Source of the DNA: Mycobacterium sp.
GTDB taxonomy: Bacteria > Actinomycetota > Actinomycetes > Mycobacteriales > Mycobacteriaceae
DNA: 64,000 nucleotides
NCBI GenBank assembly: GCA_020438845.1
Contig: JAGQTV010000072.1
Span: forward strand, 62,001 to 126,000
Reading direction: 5' to 3'
Shown here: in pieces, positions 51,311-60,580 of the stretch
How positions within the stretch are numbered: the stretch's first letter is position 1
Layout: the number at the start of each line of letters is the position of its first letter
Made by a program: the position numbers and the translations under genes
The notes under the pieces: model-generated
The model's input: only the letters and a program-made list of their open reading frames with translations
Database searches by the model: none
What the model was told of the DNA's origin: nothing

Positions 51311-52615
51311 TCAGGACTGCGCAAGAACCAAGGCGGCCGCCGATTTCTTCGGTTTGTCGGCGAAGGTGCGCACCAGGGTCCAGCCGACCAAGGTGCCCAA
51401 CGCTATCGAGATGATCGCCGCCCCGGCCACACTCAAGGTGGCGGTATCGGCGAAGTCGCCGGACGCCTTGCGGCTCAACGACATGAACGCGAGCTGGCCT
51501 GGAACCAATGACCAGAATGCGGCCAGACTCAACACGGCGGAGGGCGGCGCGCCCTTGATCCGCGAGGCGAGCATCGCGAACGGGATAGCCACCATCGCGG
51601 CGACGAAGCCGGAGTGGGCGTTGTCGAGGAAAAGCCCCGCGAGGTCCTGTGCCAGTGTGGCCACCGCGGTGGTCAACAGCAGCCAGACCAGCGAACCCCG
51701 GGGCGCGGAAAGATAGAAGTACAGGCCGGCGGCGATCACCACGATCGAGGCGTAGGAGGCCCACGGGCCCATGGGTGTGGACGGTGTGTGCGCCTGTACC
51801 TGACCGGCGATCCGCACCCCGAGGACCACCCCGTAGACCAGCAGACCCATCTGGGCCAGGCCGTAAACAGTCCGGCTGGCTCCGGAGATGATCCGGCCGT
51901 CGGCCAATTCGATGGCTCCCAACGCCAACGCCATACCCGGCAGGGTGGCGATCAGTGCGGGACTGATTATCCGCAGCAGTCCGTCGTTGGCGACGTCGGC
52001 GACGAACCAGGTAGCCAGCAAGGTCACCACCAGTGCAGACAGGGTGGGCAGTATCGGCCCGAGGTTCGGGAAAGGTCGTGCGATCAGGACGATCACGCCC
52101 ACTACCAACCCCAGGAACAGATGAGCGGGTAGCCCTTTCCAAGACGGATCTATCGACATGCCGAAACCGACTGTGGTCACGGCATAACCAAGAGTTGTGA
52201 GCACCGGGCCGAACCGGGGCGGCTGCTTGCGTGCCGCGCGCACGGCGGCGACGGCATCGCTGGGAGCTATCGCTCCGGCGGCAGCCAGCCCGGCGATCTC
52301 GTCAACCTGCGAGGCCGTGCCCAACAAGCCTGACGGTTGCGCCGAGGCCTCCATCTGGTGGGTCGCGGTGCCGATCTGGATGAACAGCATGGTGGGCAAC
52401 ACCGCAGCTTGCACCGGTTCGGTGGTGTAGCGGGCGCCGATCTCGACCAGCCGCTGCTCGACAGCCTGGATCGGTTGGGCCGCCTCGACCAGCGCGATGC
52501 CGATCTCGCGCAGCATGGCGGCCACGTCGGTCGGGTCGTACTGGTCGGGGACTACCAGTGGCGGGGGGACCGGCTTGCGGAATGCGTCGGTGATCCGGCT
52601 GGAGATGGAAGGCAT
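51311..52615 (-). CDS. ThrE-like threonine/serine exporter family protein
   Basis: ATG 52615 gives 434 residues; GTG 52648, with GGAGG but only 4 bp spacing, is an alternative. The N-terminal half shows the ThrE domain: cytosolic helix QYDPTDVAAMLREIGIALVEAAQPIQAVEQRLVEIG, then LPTMLFIQIGT. About ten TM helices follow, the second half (PLIVEAL-type, here LVWLLLTTAVATLAQDLAGLFLDNAHSGFVAAMVAIPFAMLASRIKGAPPSAVLSLAAFWSLVPG) being the second ThrE domain. ThrE exports threonine and serine by proton motive force in Corynebacterium; here the substrate is inferred. An upstream intergenic palindrome separates it from the amidohydrolase gene. Confidence 0.82.
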   Translation of the reverse strand: MPSISSRITDAFRKPVPPPLVVPDQYDPTDVAAMLREIGIALVEAAQPIQAVEQRLVEIGARYTTEPVQAAVLPTMLFIQIGTATHQMEASAQPSGLLGTASQVDEIAGLAAAGAIAPSDAVAAVRAARKQPPRFGPVLTTLGYAVTTVGFGMSIDPSWKGLPAHLFLGLVVGVIVLIARPFPNLGPILPTLSALVVTLLATWFVADVANDGLLRIISPALIATLPGMALALGAIELADGRIISGASRTVYGLAQMGLLVYGVVLGVRIAGQVQAHTPSTPMGPWASYASIVVIAAGLYFYLSAPRGSLVWLLLTTAVATLAQDLAGLFLDNAHSGFVAAMVAIPFAMLASRIKGAPPSAVLSLAAFWSLVPGQLAFMSLSRKASGDFADTATLSVAGAAIISIALGTLVGWTLVRTFADKPKKSAAALVLAQS

Positions 52616-52667
52616 GCAGCCATGATGACCTGCCGGGGCCGATGCCACGCACCCTCCGGCCCACCAC

Positions 52668-52722
52668 GAGTGTGCGGTTTCGTACGCGACACGCCGTCAG
52701 CGCCGTCGAAATCCGCACACTC
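52668..52722. repeat. Intergenic inverted repeat GAGTGTGCGGTTTCG / CGAAATCCGCACACTC
   Basis: Left arm 52668-52682, right arm 52707-52722, imperfectly complementary with one bulge. It lies between the amidohydrolase stop (52746) and the ThrE start, both minus strand. It resembles short dispersed palindromes that I recall from fast-growing mycobacterial intergenic regions, and could also fold as a terminator for the upstream transcript. Confidence 0.65.
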
Positions 52723-52745
52723 AGCCCATTCGCCAAGGCCGACGC

Positions 52746-54476
52746 TCAGGCCGAGAACACCTCGACACCGTCGAGATAGGTTGCCACCAAGGGAATGTCG
52801 CGCACCGCGTCCGGATCGGCCTCATGCGCGAGCGGGTCGTCACCGAGCAGCACGAAGTCGGCGGCTTTGCCCGCAGCCAGCGAGCCGACCAGGCCGTCGG
52901 CGTGGCACATCCATGCGGAGTCGATGGTGCTGCCCTTGAGCGCCTGCGCCACCGAGACGCGCTCGGCGGCGTTGAGCACCTCTCCCCCGTCGGCGATCGT
53001 GCGCGCGGCTGCGGTGGCGACGTAGTTCAGCGGTCCGATCGGTGAGACCGAGAAGTCGCAGTGGAAGCTGGCACGCAACCCGGCCTTGACCGCCGAGCCG
53101 TAACGGTCGAGCAGCTGCGCCCGCTGGGCACCGAGGATGTCGTCGCGCATCACCTTGCCCCACAGCCGAACATGGTTCATCAGAAAGCTCGGGGTGATTC
53201 CCAGTGAGGCCATCGCGGCGATGTGCTCGTCGTGCAGCAGCGAGGAGTGCTCGGTGCGGTGCCGTTTGGCGGCATCCCAGGACGGCAGTTCGGCCGACGC
53301 AGCGAACGCCGCCATCACCATGTCCAGGGCCGCGTCGCCGTTGGCATGGCACATGATGGGCCAGCCCGCGTCGATCGTCTTGGCGAAGTTCGCCGCCAGC
53401 TGTTCGGGGGTGAAGTTGGCGACGCCGCGGGTGTCACGGCCCAGGTAGTTCTCCCGCATGTAGCCGGTGTAGCCCTGGTTGGACCCGTCGGAGACCCACT
53501 TGATGGTCTGCGAGCGCAGCCTGTCGTCCCCGGAGCCCGGCTTGATGCCGGCTGCAATGAAAGCGTCGAGGTTCTCGCCCCACAGCGACATCGAGCCGCG
53601 CACCGGGAATCCGGCCTGGGCGAAGGTCTGGTGCAGCAGGTCGACTTCCTGGATTCCCGCGATGGCTCCGGTGGCCGCCTCGTGGACGTAGGTCACCCCG
53701 GCTTGGGCGGCCATGGCGGCGATTCCGGTGATGGCCTTTGCGAGCACCTCCGGTGTCAGGCTGGGCAGCACCTTCATGAACGGGATCATCGCCCCGCTCT
53801 CGGAGATGATGCCGGTGAGTTTGCCGTTGCGGGCACCGTAGTCGCCGCCCGCCGGATTCGGTGTTTCCGCAGTGACCCCGACGGCCGCGTACGCCGCGGA
53901 GTTGACGTAGAAGAAATGCTGCGAGGCGTTCATCACCACGATGGGAACCTGCGTGGAGATCTGGTCGAGCAGGTCGGCGGTCAGATCCGGCTGGCCCGGG
54001 AGAAGGCTCGGGTCGAACAACTGCCCCACGACGGCCTGGCCGGGCGGGGTTGTGGCGACCGCGGCCTTGAGAGCGGCCAGCACCGCGTCGAGGGTCTTGT
54101 TGGCGTAGGGCGAGCAATCGATCCCGTCGAAGACCAGCGCAGAGGACACCAGGTGCAGGTGGGGCTCGACGAATCCGGGCAGGATGGTGCCCGCCCGGTG
54201 TTCGAGGACCTTGGTGCCGGGACCGACGAAGGGCTCCAGGTCGGCGCGGGTGCCCACGCCAAGGATGCGGCCTCCCGCAACGGCCATCGCCTCCGCGCGA
54301 GGTCGGGCGTCGTCCATGGTGACCAGCGACCCGACGACCAGCAGTTCAGCCTTCTGGGCGTCATTGCGCCGCTGACCCGAAACCGCCCGCCCCGCCGGCG
54401 CCACACCGTCCAGGGAAACCCGTGCGGTGTTCGCGGGATGAGGTTCACAGCAACCTGCGGTGTGGCGATCGGGCAC
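52746..54476 (-). CDS. YtcJ-like metal-dependent amidohydrolase
   Basis: 576 residues. GTG 54476 has GAGGAG seven bases upstream. The N-terminal beta-sandwich AELLVVGSLVTMDDARPRAEAMAVAGGRILGVG precedes the TIM barrel. EPHLHL gives the HxH metal site, the later strands carry IMCHANGDAALDMV (His) and HRTEHSSLL, and the late Asp is probably in ASFHCDFSVSPIGPL. The C-terminal VGSLAAGKAADFVLLGDDPLAHEADPDAVRDIPLVATYLDGVEVF restores the sandwich. This is the exoenzyme-like 'amidohydrolase 3' group (AepA/YtcJ). Substrates are usually unknown; hydrolysis of an amide or ester is expected. There is no signal peptide. Confidence 0.9.
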   Translation of the reverse strand: MPDRHTAGCCEPHPANTARVSLDGVAPAGRAVSGQRRNDAQKAELLVVGSLVTMDDARPRAEAMAVAGGRILGVGTRADLEPFVGPGTKVLEHRAGTILPGFVEPHLHLVSSALVFDGIDCSPYANKTLDAVLAALKAAVATTPPGQAVVGQLFDPSLLPGQPDLTADLLDQISTQVPIVVMNASQHFFYVNSAAYAAVGVTAETPNPAGGDYGARNGKLTGIISESGAMIPFMKVLPSLTPEVLAKAITGIAAMAAQAGVTYVHEAATGAIAGIQEVDLLHQTFAQAGFPVRGSMSLWGENLDAFIAAGIKPGSGDDRLRSQTIKWVSDGSNQGYTGYMRENYLGRDTRGVANFTPEQLAANFAKTIDAGWPIMCHANGDAALDMVMAAFAASAELPSWDAAKRHRTEHSSLLHDEHIAAMASLGITPSFLMNHVRLWGKVMRDDILGAQRAQLLDRYGSAVKAGLRASFHCDFSVSPIGPLNYVATAAARTIADGGEVLNAAERVSVAQALKGSTIDSAWMCHADGLVGSLAAGKAADFVLLGDDPLAHEADPDAVRDIPLVATYLDGVEVFSA

Positions 54477-54604
54477 TTCGGTTCTCCTCAGCGGTCGGCA
54501 GCGTGGTCATTGGTCAGGGTACCGACTACCGCCCAAACCAACGTATGGGCGCGAAAGTGCGAGTAGAACGCCCCAATTCGTCGATCTCGGCCAGAATCAC
54601 AAGG

Positions 54605-55357
54605 GTGAAGATCGTGATTGCCGGCGGGACGGGCGTGGTGGGCAAGCACGTTCACAGCACAGCGACGGACCGAGGACATGACGTCGTTGCCCTGTCGCGA
54701 TCGTCCGGGCAGGACGTGTCGACCGGCGCGGGCCTGGCTGAAGCGATCGCCGGAGCCGACGTCGTCATCGACGTGACCAGCGTGCTGACGACGAGCAGTT
54801 CCAAATCGAGGAGATTTTTCACCACCGCGACGCGCCATCTGATTGCCGCCGAACAAGCCGCCGGGGTTGGTCATCATCTGGCGCTGTCGATCGTCGGGAT
54901 CGACGGCCTCGAAACCGGCTACTACGCGGGCAAACTCGCGCAGGAACGCGAAGTCTCAGCAGGATCGGCCCCCTGGTCGATCCTGCGCGCCACCCAGTTC
55001 CACGAGTTCGCCGCGCAGATGTCGCAGCGAATGACTATTGGGCCCATCGCCCTGATACCCAGGATGCCCACCCGCCCCGTCGCCGCCCGTGAGGTCGCCG
55101 CGCGCTTGGTGGATATCGCCGAAGCCGGACCCGGCGGGCGATTGGCCGATCTCGTCGGCCCAGCCGACGATGAATTGATCGGCATGGTACGACGCATGTA
55201 CACCCACGACGGCCTGAGCCGGCGTCCGATCGGAGTAAGACTGCCGGGAAAATACTGGCGCGCAATAGCTTCCGGGGTTCTACGGGGCAATCCGGCCGAG
55301 TCGGCGGTCGGACGGACGACGTTCGATCAGTGGCTGGACAGCTCCGACCGCTGCTGA
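54605..55357 (+). CDS. NmrA/SDR-like NAD(P)-binding protein
   Basis: GTG 54605 begins VKIVIAGGTGVVGKHV, a Rossmann GxxGxxG motif, giving 250 residues; the longer frame to 54422 is not needed. The pattern DVSTGAGLAEAIAGADVVIDVTSVL and YYAGKLAQEREVSAGSAPWSILRATQFHEF (YxxxK-like) matches atypical short-chain/NmrA-type sugar-nucleotide or redox-sensing proteins. It may oxidise a small substrate or bind NADP as a sensor. No signal peptide or TM. It diverges from the amidohydrolase. Its stop directly abuts the stop of the convergent ClC gene. Confidence 0.75.
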   Translation: MKIVIAGGTGVVGKHVHSTATDRGHDVVALSRSSGQDVSTGAGLAEAIAGADVVIDVTSVLTTSSSKSRRFFTTATRHLIAAEQAAGVGHHLALSIVGIDGLETGYYAGKLAQEREVSAGSAPWSILRATQFHEFAAQMSQRMTIGPIALIPRMPTRPVAAREVAARLVDIAEAGPGGRLADLVGPADDELIGMVRRMYTHDGLSRRPIGVRLPGKYWRAIASGVLRGNPAESAVGRTTFDQWLDSSDRC

Positions 55358-56716
55358 CTAGGTTTTGTCCATGCTGCGCTCGCGCAGACTGTCGTAGATC
55401 GGTGGCGAGCGCACCAGATAGGCGGCCAGCACCGCCGAGGCGGTCCCGGCCAGGATCGGGATGATCGCCGCCGTCGAGGCCGTCATCTCAAGGATGAGCA
55501 CCATGCCCGTCATCGGTGCCCGCACAGTGGCCCCGAAGAACGACGCCATGCCCACCACGGCCATCGGAACCACCAGGAACGCGATATCTCCCGGCCACAC
55601 GAGGTTGACCGCGCCGACAAACAGCGCACCCCACAGCGCGCCGACCGCCAGCAGAGGTGCGAAGAGGCCTCCCACCACCGGCCCCGAATAGGACAACGGG
55701 CCGGCCACGAACCGCAGCCCCAGGTATCCGGCGAGCACCCACAACAGGAACTGATGACCGCTCAGGATCATCTCCGTCAACGGCTCCCCGCCGCCCACCG
55801 CCCGCGGATAGATCAGCATCACCAGCCCGATAATGGCGCCGATCACGGTCGCCTTGAAGACGGTGGGGATCCGGCGCACCGCATGCACGTGATCCAGAAG
55901 CCACAGAATCATCCAGTTGTAGAGCGCTCCCAGAACCCCGGTCAGCAGACCGAATACGACGAACAGCGGAAGCCACACGAGTTCGGGTTCATCGATGTCT
56001 TCCATCTGGAACTCCGCATGATCGCCCAGGACCAGCCGGGAGCATCCGACCGCCACCGCCGCAGCGAACACGGTCGCCAGCACGGTCTTGACCCGAAATG
56101 ACCGGGTCACCTCCTCCAAGGTGAACAGAGTGCCGCCGATCGGCGCGTTGAACGCGACAGCCAGGCCCGCACCGCCGAGTGCCGTCTGCATCATCCGGAC
56201 CTCCGAGTCGGGAAGCCGGGCATTTCTGGCCGCTTGGGCACCGATCGCCGCGCCCATGTGGACCGTCGGACCTTCCCGGCCCAACACCAGACCCGAGCCG
56301 ATGGCCAACACGCCGCCTATGAACTTGGCCGGCAGCAGGCGAATTCGCGGCGGCGGCGCCTGGCCGCGGTATACGGCCTCGACGTGCTGGATACCGCTTC
56401 CGTTGGCGAGCGGCTCCCATCGCACAACCAGCGCCGCCAGCGTAGCGCCGAGTGCCGCAGCGGCAACCGGTATCAACCAGCCCGGGCCGGGAAGCCGGAG
56501 CGCCCACTCGACGAGTTCGACGCGCAGCCGATCCCCCTGCTGCAGCAGCCAGCGGAAGACGCCACCGACGAAACCGATGATCGCGCCTGCCAGCGCCGCC
56601 ACCACGCAGATGAGCACCGCGCCGCGCATCGAGTCCTCGGGCCCGGCCGACAACTCGGGCGGTTCGGGGACATCCGCCGGTACGTCCGGTGGGCGTGCGG
56701 GCGGTTCGGCGGACAC
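55358..56716 (-). CDS. ClC-family chloride channel/transporter
   Basis: 452 residues, a normal bacterial ClC core. GSGIQHVEAV (for GSGIP), LGREGPTVHMGAAIGA with the gating Glu (GREGP), and SGPVVGGLFAPLLAVGALWG (GxFxP) are all in place. GIQ instead of GIP changes the first Cl- site loop by one residue. The N-terminus (APPARPPDVPADVPEPPELSAGPEDS-type) is proline-rich and cytosolic. There are no C-terminal CBS domains. Bacterial ClCs are mostly Cl-/H+ exchangers used in acid resistance. GTG 56716 is the frame start; a clear ribosome site is lacking. Confidence 0.92.
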   Translation of the reverse strand: MSAEPPARPPDVPADVPEPPELSAGPEDSMRGAVLICVVAALAGAIIGFVGGVFRWLLQQGDRLRVELVEWALRLPGPGWLIPVAAAALGATLAALVVRWEPLANGSGIQHVEAVYRGQAPPPRIRLLPAKFIGGVLAIGSGLVLGREGPTVHMGAAIGAQAARNARLPDSEVRMMQTALGGAGLAVAFNAPIGGTLFTLEEVTRSFRVKTVLATVFAAAVAVGCSRLVLGDHAEFQMEDIDEPELVWLPLFVVFGLLTGVLGALYNWMILWLLDHVHAVRRIPTVFKATVIGAIIGLVMLIYPRAVGGGEPLTEMILSGHQFLLWVLAGYLGLRFVAGPLSYSGPVVGGLFAPLLAVGALWGALFVGAVNLVWPGDIAFLVVPMAVVGMASFFGATVRAPMTGMVLILEMTASTAAIIPILAGTASAVLAAYLVRSPPIYDSLRERSMDKT

Positions 56717-56763
56717 CCTCGCATGGTAGGTGCTGTTGCGGCGAGATGGGCTGAACCGGTGCG

Positions 56764-58485
56764 ATGATGGCCGACGATGGGATCAGCAACGCCGGCGGAT
56801 CGACAGCCGGGATGAACCGCAGGATGCAGATGGCTCTGCGGCGTTTCCGCAATGCCCGACATCCCGACATCACCATCACCCCCGCACCTGCCGGCGTGGT
56901 AGCCGACTGGGATGTAGCGGTGCCGGTGCGTGACGGAACTATTCTGCGGGTCAACGTTTTTCGCCCGCAAACCGATGACCCCGTGCCGGTGATCATGAGC
57001 GCACACCCGTACGGCAAGGACCGCATCCCGGCTCGCGGGCGCGGGGTCAACGCCCAGTACCGCGTCTTCCCACAGCCACATCCGATCCGATTCTCCGAAT
57101 GGACGGGGTGGGAGGCCCCGGACCCCGCGACCTGGACTGCACGCGGCTACGCAGTGATCAACGCCGACCTCCGCGGCGCCGGGACATCCGACGGAGTCGG
57201 TGAGCTGCTCTCCGGCCAGGAACATCAGGACTACCACGACCTCATCGAGTGGGCAGGCACCCAGCCGTGGAGCACCGGTCGGGTCGGCCTCCTCGGGGTC
57301 TCCTACCTGGCGATCAGCCAGTACGGTGCGGCGGCAACCCATCCGCCGCACCTGGCGGCCATCTGCCCGTGGGAGGGGCTCACCGACGTCTACCGCGACC
57401 TGGCCTACCCCGGTGGAGTCCGCGAAGACGGCTTCACGATCATGTGGAGTGCGATGACCGGCCGTGCGGCGCGGATGACGCAGAAGGTGCGCCCGCAGTT
57501 GGTCGCACGTCCCGAAAACGACCCGTGGTACGACGCGCACACCCCACAGTTGGACCGCATCGAGGTGCCAATGTTGGTCTGTGGCAGTTTTTCCGACCAC
57601 AGCCTGCATACCCGCGGATCCTTCGAGGCATTCCGGCGTGTCTCCTCCCCGCACCGCTGGCTCTACACTCACCGCGACGGCAAGTGGGCCCACTTCTACT
57701 CCCCGGAGGCTGTCGCGGCCCAAGTCGCGTTCTTCGATCACTTCCTCAAGGGCGAGGACAACGGCTGGGAGCGCACCGCACCGGTGCGATTGGCCATCCA
57801 CGAGCGGGGCCCCAATCCTGTTGCGGTCCTCGGCGAGCCGAGCTGGCCGCCGCCCGATCTGACCTGGGAGACCCTGTACCTGGACCTGGCCGGAAGTCGC
57901 CTGACGGACACCCCTTCCGAGACTGCCGAGACGGCAGGTATCGACTTGCGCGACGGGATGCTGTCGCTGACCTGGCGCGCACAGTGCGCTGTGGACGTCA
58001 TCGGTCATGCGGCGCTGCGCCTGTGGGTCAGCCTCGACGGAACCGCCGACGCGCACCTGTTCGTCGGGGTGCGAAAGTTCAGGCAGGAACGCGAATGCCT
58101 GTTCGAGGGTTCTTACGGCTTCGGGTTCGACATGGTCACCCGTGGCTGGCAGCGGGTGACCCACCGTGAATTGGACCAGACCTTGAGCACCGAGTGGCAG
58201 CCGGTGCACACCCACCGCAACGCTCAGCCGGTGGCGGCGGGCGAGGTAGTCCCCGTCGACATCGCGCTACTTCCGCACGCCACCCGCCTTCGGGCCGGCG
58301 ACACATTGCGAGTGGACATCCGGGGAAGCTGGCACTTCCCTCGCAACCCACTGACCGGACAGTTTCCAGCCGGCTATCAACGCAGCCCAGCCGGCCGGTG
58401 CATCATTCACGCCGGCGAGCCGCACGCCTCAAGGTTGCTACTCGGCATGCGTGCACCGCGTGACGAGCCGGTTTGGACACCTTAG
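56764..58485 (+). CDS. CocE/NonD family alpha/beta hydrolase (X-Pro dipeptidyl-peptidase S15-like)
   Basis: 573 residues. VRDGTILRVNVFRPQTDDPVPVIMSAHPYGKDRI is the S15 start. INADLRGAGTSDG and LLGVSYLAISQY with nucleophile S180 (GxSYxG-type) follow, and later MLVCGSFSDHSLHTRG and WLYTHRDGKWAHFY supply likely Asp and His. The C-terminal beta-jelly domain (TWETLYLDLAGSRLTDTPSETA... RLRAGDTLRVDIRGSWHFPRNP) is the X-Pro DAP C domain. Members include cocaine esterase and cephalosporin acylases. No signal peptide, so cytosolic. It overlaps the stop of the SpoIIAA-like gene by 4 bp in convergent orientation. Confidence 0.88.
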   Translation: MMADDGISNAGGSTAGMNRRMQMALRRFRNARHPDITITPAPAGVVADWDVAVPVRDGTILRVNVFRPQTDDPVPVIMSAHPYGKDRIPARGRGVNAQYRVFPQPHPIRFSEWTGWEAPDPATWTARGYAVINADLRGAGTSDGVGELLSGQEHQDYHDLIEWAGTQPWSTGRVGLLGVSYLAISQYGAAATHPPHLAAICPWEGLTDVYRDLAYPGGVREDGFTIMWSAMTGRAARMTQKVRPQLVARPENDPWYDAHTPQLDRIEVPMLVCGSFSDHSLHTRGSFEAFRRVSSPHRWLYTHRDGKWAHFYSPEAVAAQVAFFDHFLKGEDNGWERTAPVRLAIHERGPNPVAVLGEPSWPPPDLTWETLYLDLAGSRLTDTPSETAETAGIDLRDGMLSLTWRAQCAVDVIGHAALRLWVSLDGTADAHLFVGVRKFRQERECLFEGSYGFGFDMVTRGWQRVTHRELDQTLSTEWQPVHTHRNAQPVAAGEVVPVDIALLPHATRLRAGDTLRVDIRGSWHFPRNPLTGQFPAGYQRSPAGRCIIHAGEPHASRLLLGMRAPRDEPVWTP

Positions 58486-58835
58486 GGCGTGCGCAGCCAC
58501 TCCCACGCCTGGTCTGCCTCCGGGAAATAGCGGACCTCGCGGGCGTAGAACGGTGCGGCGATCTTGGCCATCCACTTCTCCCAGTGATGTTCACCGACGA
58601 TGGCCATCTTGGAGATCTTGGTGTGAAACTCCTTACCGAAACGCAGGTCGTCCAGCCAGGCGCTGGGCCGCTCCGAGGTGAATCCGCTGAGGTCACAGAG
58701 AATCTGGGCCTCACCGTGCTCCTGGACCAGCTTCTCCATCTCCGGGACCAGGACCGCGTAGTCCTCCTTGCCGATCGCGCCGGTGAACCGGTAGCCGACG
58801 ACGGACCCTGAACTTTCGTTGAGTTTGGTGATCAC
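58482..58835 (-). CDS. STAS/SpoIIAA-like protein
   Basis: 117 residues from GTG 58835. GYRFTGAIGKEDYAVLVPEMEKLVQEHGEAQILCDLSGFTSERPSAWLDDLRFGKEF matches the SpoIIAA-like STAS fold (PF11964-like), a beta-sheet with helices and no phosphorylatable Ser in the place used by anti-sigma antagonists. The usual role is protein-protein or lipid binding. Nothing here names a partner. It converges with the CocE-like gene and lies 58 bp downstream of mgtE on the same strand. Confidence 0.75.
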   Translation of the reverse strand: MITKLNESSGSVVGYRFTGAIGKEDYAVLVPEMEKLVQEHGEAQILCDLSGFTSERPSAWLDDLRFGKEFHTKISKMAIVGEHHWEKWMAKIAAPFYAREVRYFPEADQAWEWLRTP

Positions 58836-58892
58836 CCTTCAAGGCAACCCCATCTGGGCCGCATGCGCTAGTGCCGTTCTTCCTCAGCCGCC

Positions 58893-60254
58893 TCAGATGT
58901 GCAGAATCGCCTTGGCGATGAGGAAGTAGATCACCAGACCGGTCGCATCGACGAATGTAGTGATGAAGGGGTTGGAGAACACCGCCGGGTCGGCGTGAAC
59001 GGCTTTGGCCAGCAACGGCATTGCCCCGCCGACGGTTGCCGCCATGGTGCAGACGCTGAGCAGGGTCAGACCGATGACCGAACCGATCGAACGATCGAAG
59101 ATCACGCTGGTAAGGACGAAGCCGACCGATCCCAGAATCAGACCGAGGCTCAAACCGACCCGGAACTCACGACCCAGGACCTTGGCGATGTCGCGGGGCG
59201 TGACATCCTGCAGGGCCAGCGCCCGGGTGACGGTGGTGGCGGCCTGGTTGCCGGTGTTGCCGCCGGTCCCGATCAAGAGCGGAACGAACAATGCGAGTGT
59301 GACGACCTCGGCCAGCGTGTGCTCGAAGGCGTCGAGCACCTGGACGGTCAACGCCGCTCCGATTGCCAGCACCAGCAGCCACACCACCCGCGAGCGAACC
59401 AGGGTCCCGATACTGGTCGTGAGGTAGGGCTGGCGCAGGTTTTCCGACCCGCTGATGCGGGCTTGGTCCTCGCTGTCGGCCTCCTCGAGGATGCCCAGCG
59501 CGTCGTCGACTGTGAGGATGCCCACCAGCCGCCGCTCGTTGTCGACCACCGGCAGCGCCAACCGCCTACTGTCGGCGCATCGCCGTGCGGCATCTTCAGC
59601 GGACTCGTTGGCCAGGGCGAAGTCCGGGGGCTGCATGAGATCCCCGACGGTCTGTTCGGGCAGCGCCTCCATCAGGTCACGCAGGCTCGCGACACCGAGC
59701 AAAACGCGGTCCCTGTCGGTGACCGGCAGCGTGTAGACGGTCTCGACGAATTCCAGCATTCGATCGACATCGGTGAGCGCCTCGGCCACCGTCACCCCCG
59801 GGCGTAAACCCACAACCTCCGGGCTCATCCGCCGGCCGATGGATCCCTTCGGATAGCCGAGTATGTCGGCGGTCAGTTCCCGCTCGTGCGAAGAGAGGCC
59901 TTGCATCAGCCTGCTCGCCACCGATGCCGGCACCTCGTCGAGCAAGGCCACCCGGTCGTCGGGGTCCAGGTCGGCGAAAGCCGCCGCGACCTCCTCGTCG
60001 CGAAGTGAGCTGATCAGCTCCTTCTGCAGGACCGGAGGGAGCTCCTCGAAGACATCCGAGGCCCGCTTCTTTGGCAGCAGCCGGTAGAACACAGCGCGCT
60101 GCTGAGCAGGGAGTCGCTCAAGTACGTCGATGGTGCGTGACGGTGTCAGTCCCATTGCTGCGGCCTCGGCGGTCACCAGGTCACCGGTCGACAGGGCGTG
60201 CCTGATCGTCTTCACCAGGTCGGCGACCGTAATCGTCTCTTCAGCCTGCGCCAT
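58893..60254 (-). CDS. mgtE: MgtE-family Mg2+ channel
   Basis: 453 residues, standard MgtE. Residues 1-130 form the acidic N domain of helical repeats (LLPKKRASDVFEELPPVLQKELISSLRDEEVAAAF, then DLDPDDRVALLDEVPASVASRLM). Two CBS domains (about 140-260) follow, where Mg2+ closes the channel. Five TM helices end the protein, with ALFVPLLIGTGGNTGNQAATTVTRALA and FITTFVDATGLVIYF, whose Asp lines the pore. ATG 60254. It imports Mg2+ when the cytosol is low. The 326 bp upstream is a place where an Mg2+ riboswitch would be sought, but I cannot identify one. Confidence 0.93.
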   Translation of the reverse strand: MAQAEETITVADLVKTIRHALSTGDLVTAEAAAMGLTPSRTIDVLERLPAQQRAVFYRLLPKKRASDVFEELPPVLQKELISSLRDEEVAAAFADLDPDDRVALLDEVPASVASRLMQGLSSHERELTADILGYPKGSIGRRMSPEVVGLRPGVTVAEALTDVDRMLEFVETVYTLPVTDRDRVLLGVASLRDLMEALPEQTVGDLMQPPDFALANESAEDAARRCADSRRLALPVVDNERRLVGILTVDDALGILEEADSEDQARISGSENLRQPYLTTSIGTLVRSRVVWLLVLAIGAALTVQVLDAFEHTLAEVVTLALFVPLLIGTGGNTGNQAATTVTRALALQDVTPRDIAKVLGREFRVGLSLGLILGSVGFVLTSVIFDRSIGSVIGLTLLSVCTMAATVGGAMPLLAKAVHADPAVFSNPFITTFVDATGLVIYFLIAKAILHI

Positions 60255-60580
60255 CGCGTCCGAATCCCCTCATCCCGGGTTATGTCGAATTCGATTATCA
60301 CGGGGACGCTGCGAGCCGGCACCGCGTCGCTGAAACCCTTCCAGACTCCACAGTCAGCGCGAACGAATCCGAGTCCGGCCCAGGTGCTGCAATGCTCGGC
60401 CGCAGACGACATTGTCACTTGTCATGTCAGCCCGGGTGGCGCAATGACCGGGTGGCACAGTTTGGCGAAATCACATGAAAGTACATTCCGGGGAATACCC
60501 TGGCTCTTCGCCACTGAGCTGATTGTGTTGTAGCGCTGCGCCGGCCAGCAACGACTGGCGAGAAGGTAAGGAGCATAACG
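60255..60580. other. Divergent intergenic region of mgtE and a secreted-protein gene
   Basis: 326 bp with no supported gene. It should hold promoters on both strands. The plus-strand gene has a clear AAGGAG site at its 3' end. A few inverted bases are seen but no strong hairpin or known riboswitch motif. An M-box upstream of mgtE would require folding, so this is unresolved. Confidence 0.4.

Noticed and set aside
48826-51324. A minus-strand frame of more than 800 codons through the decarboxylase and across the acyltransferase
   Set aside because: The family homology starts at 50265 with a good ribosome site; the rest is antisense of the acyltransferase gene.
60255-60580. Possible Mg2+ riboswitch (M-box) before mgtE
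   Set aside because: No conserved M-box motifs could be recognised by eye.
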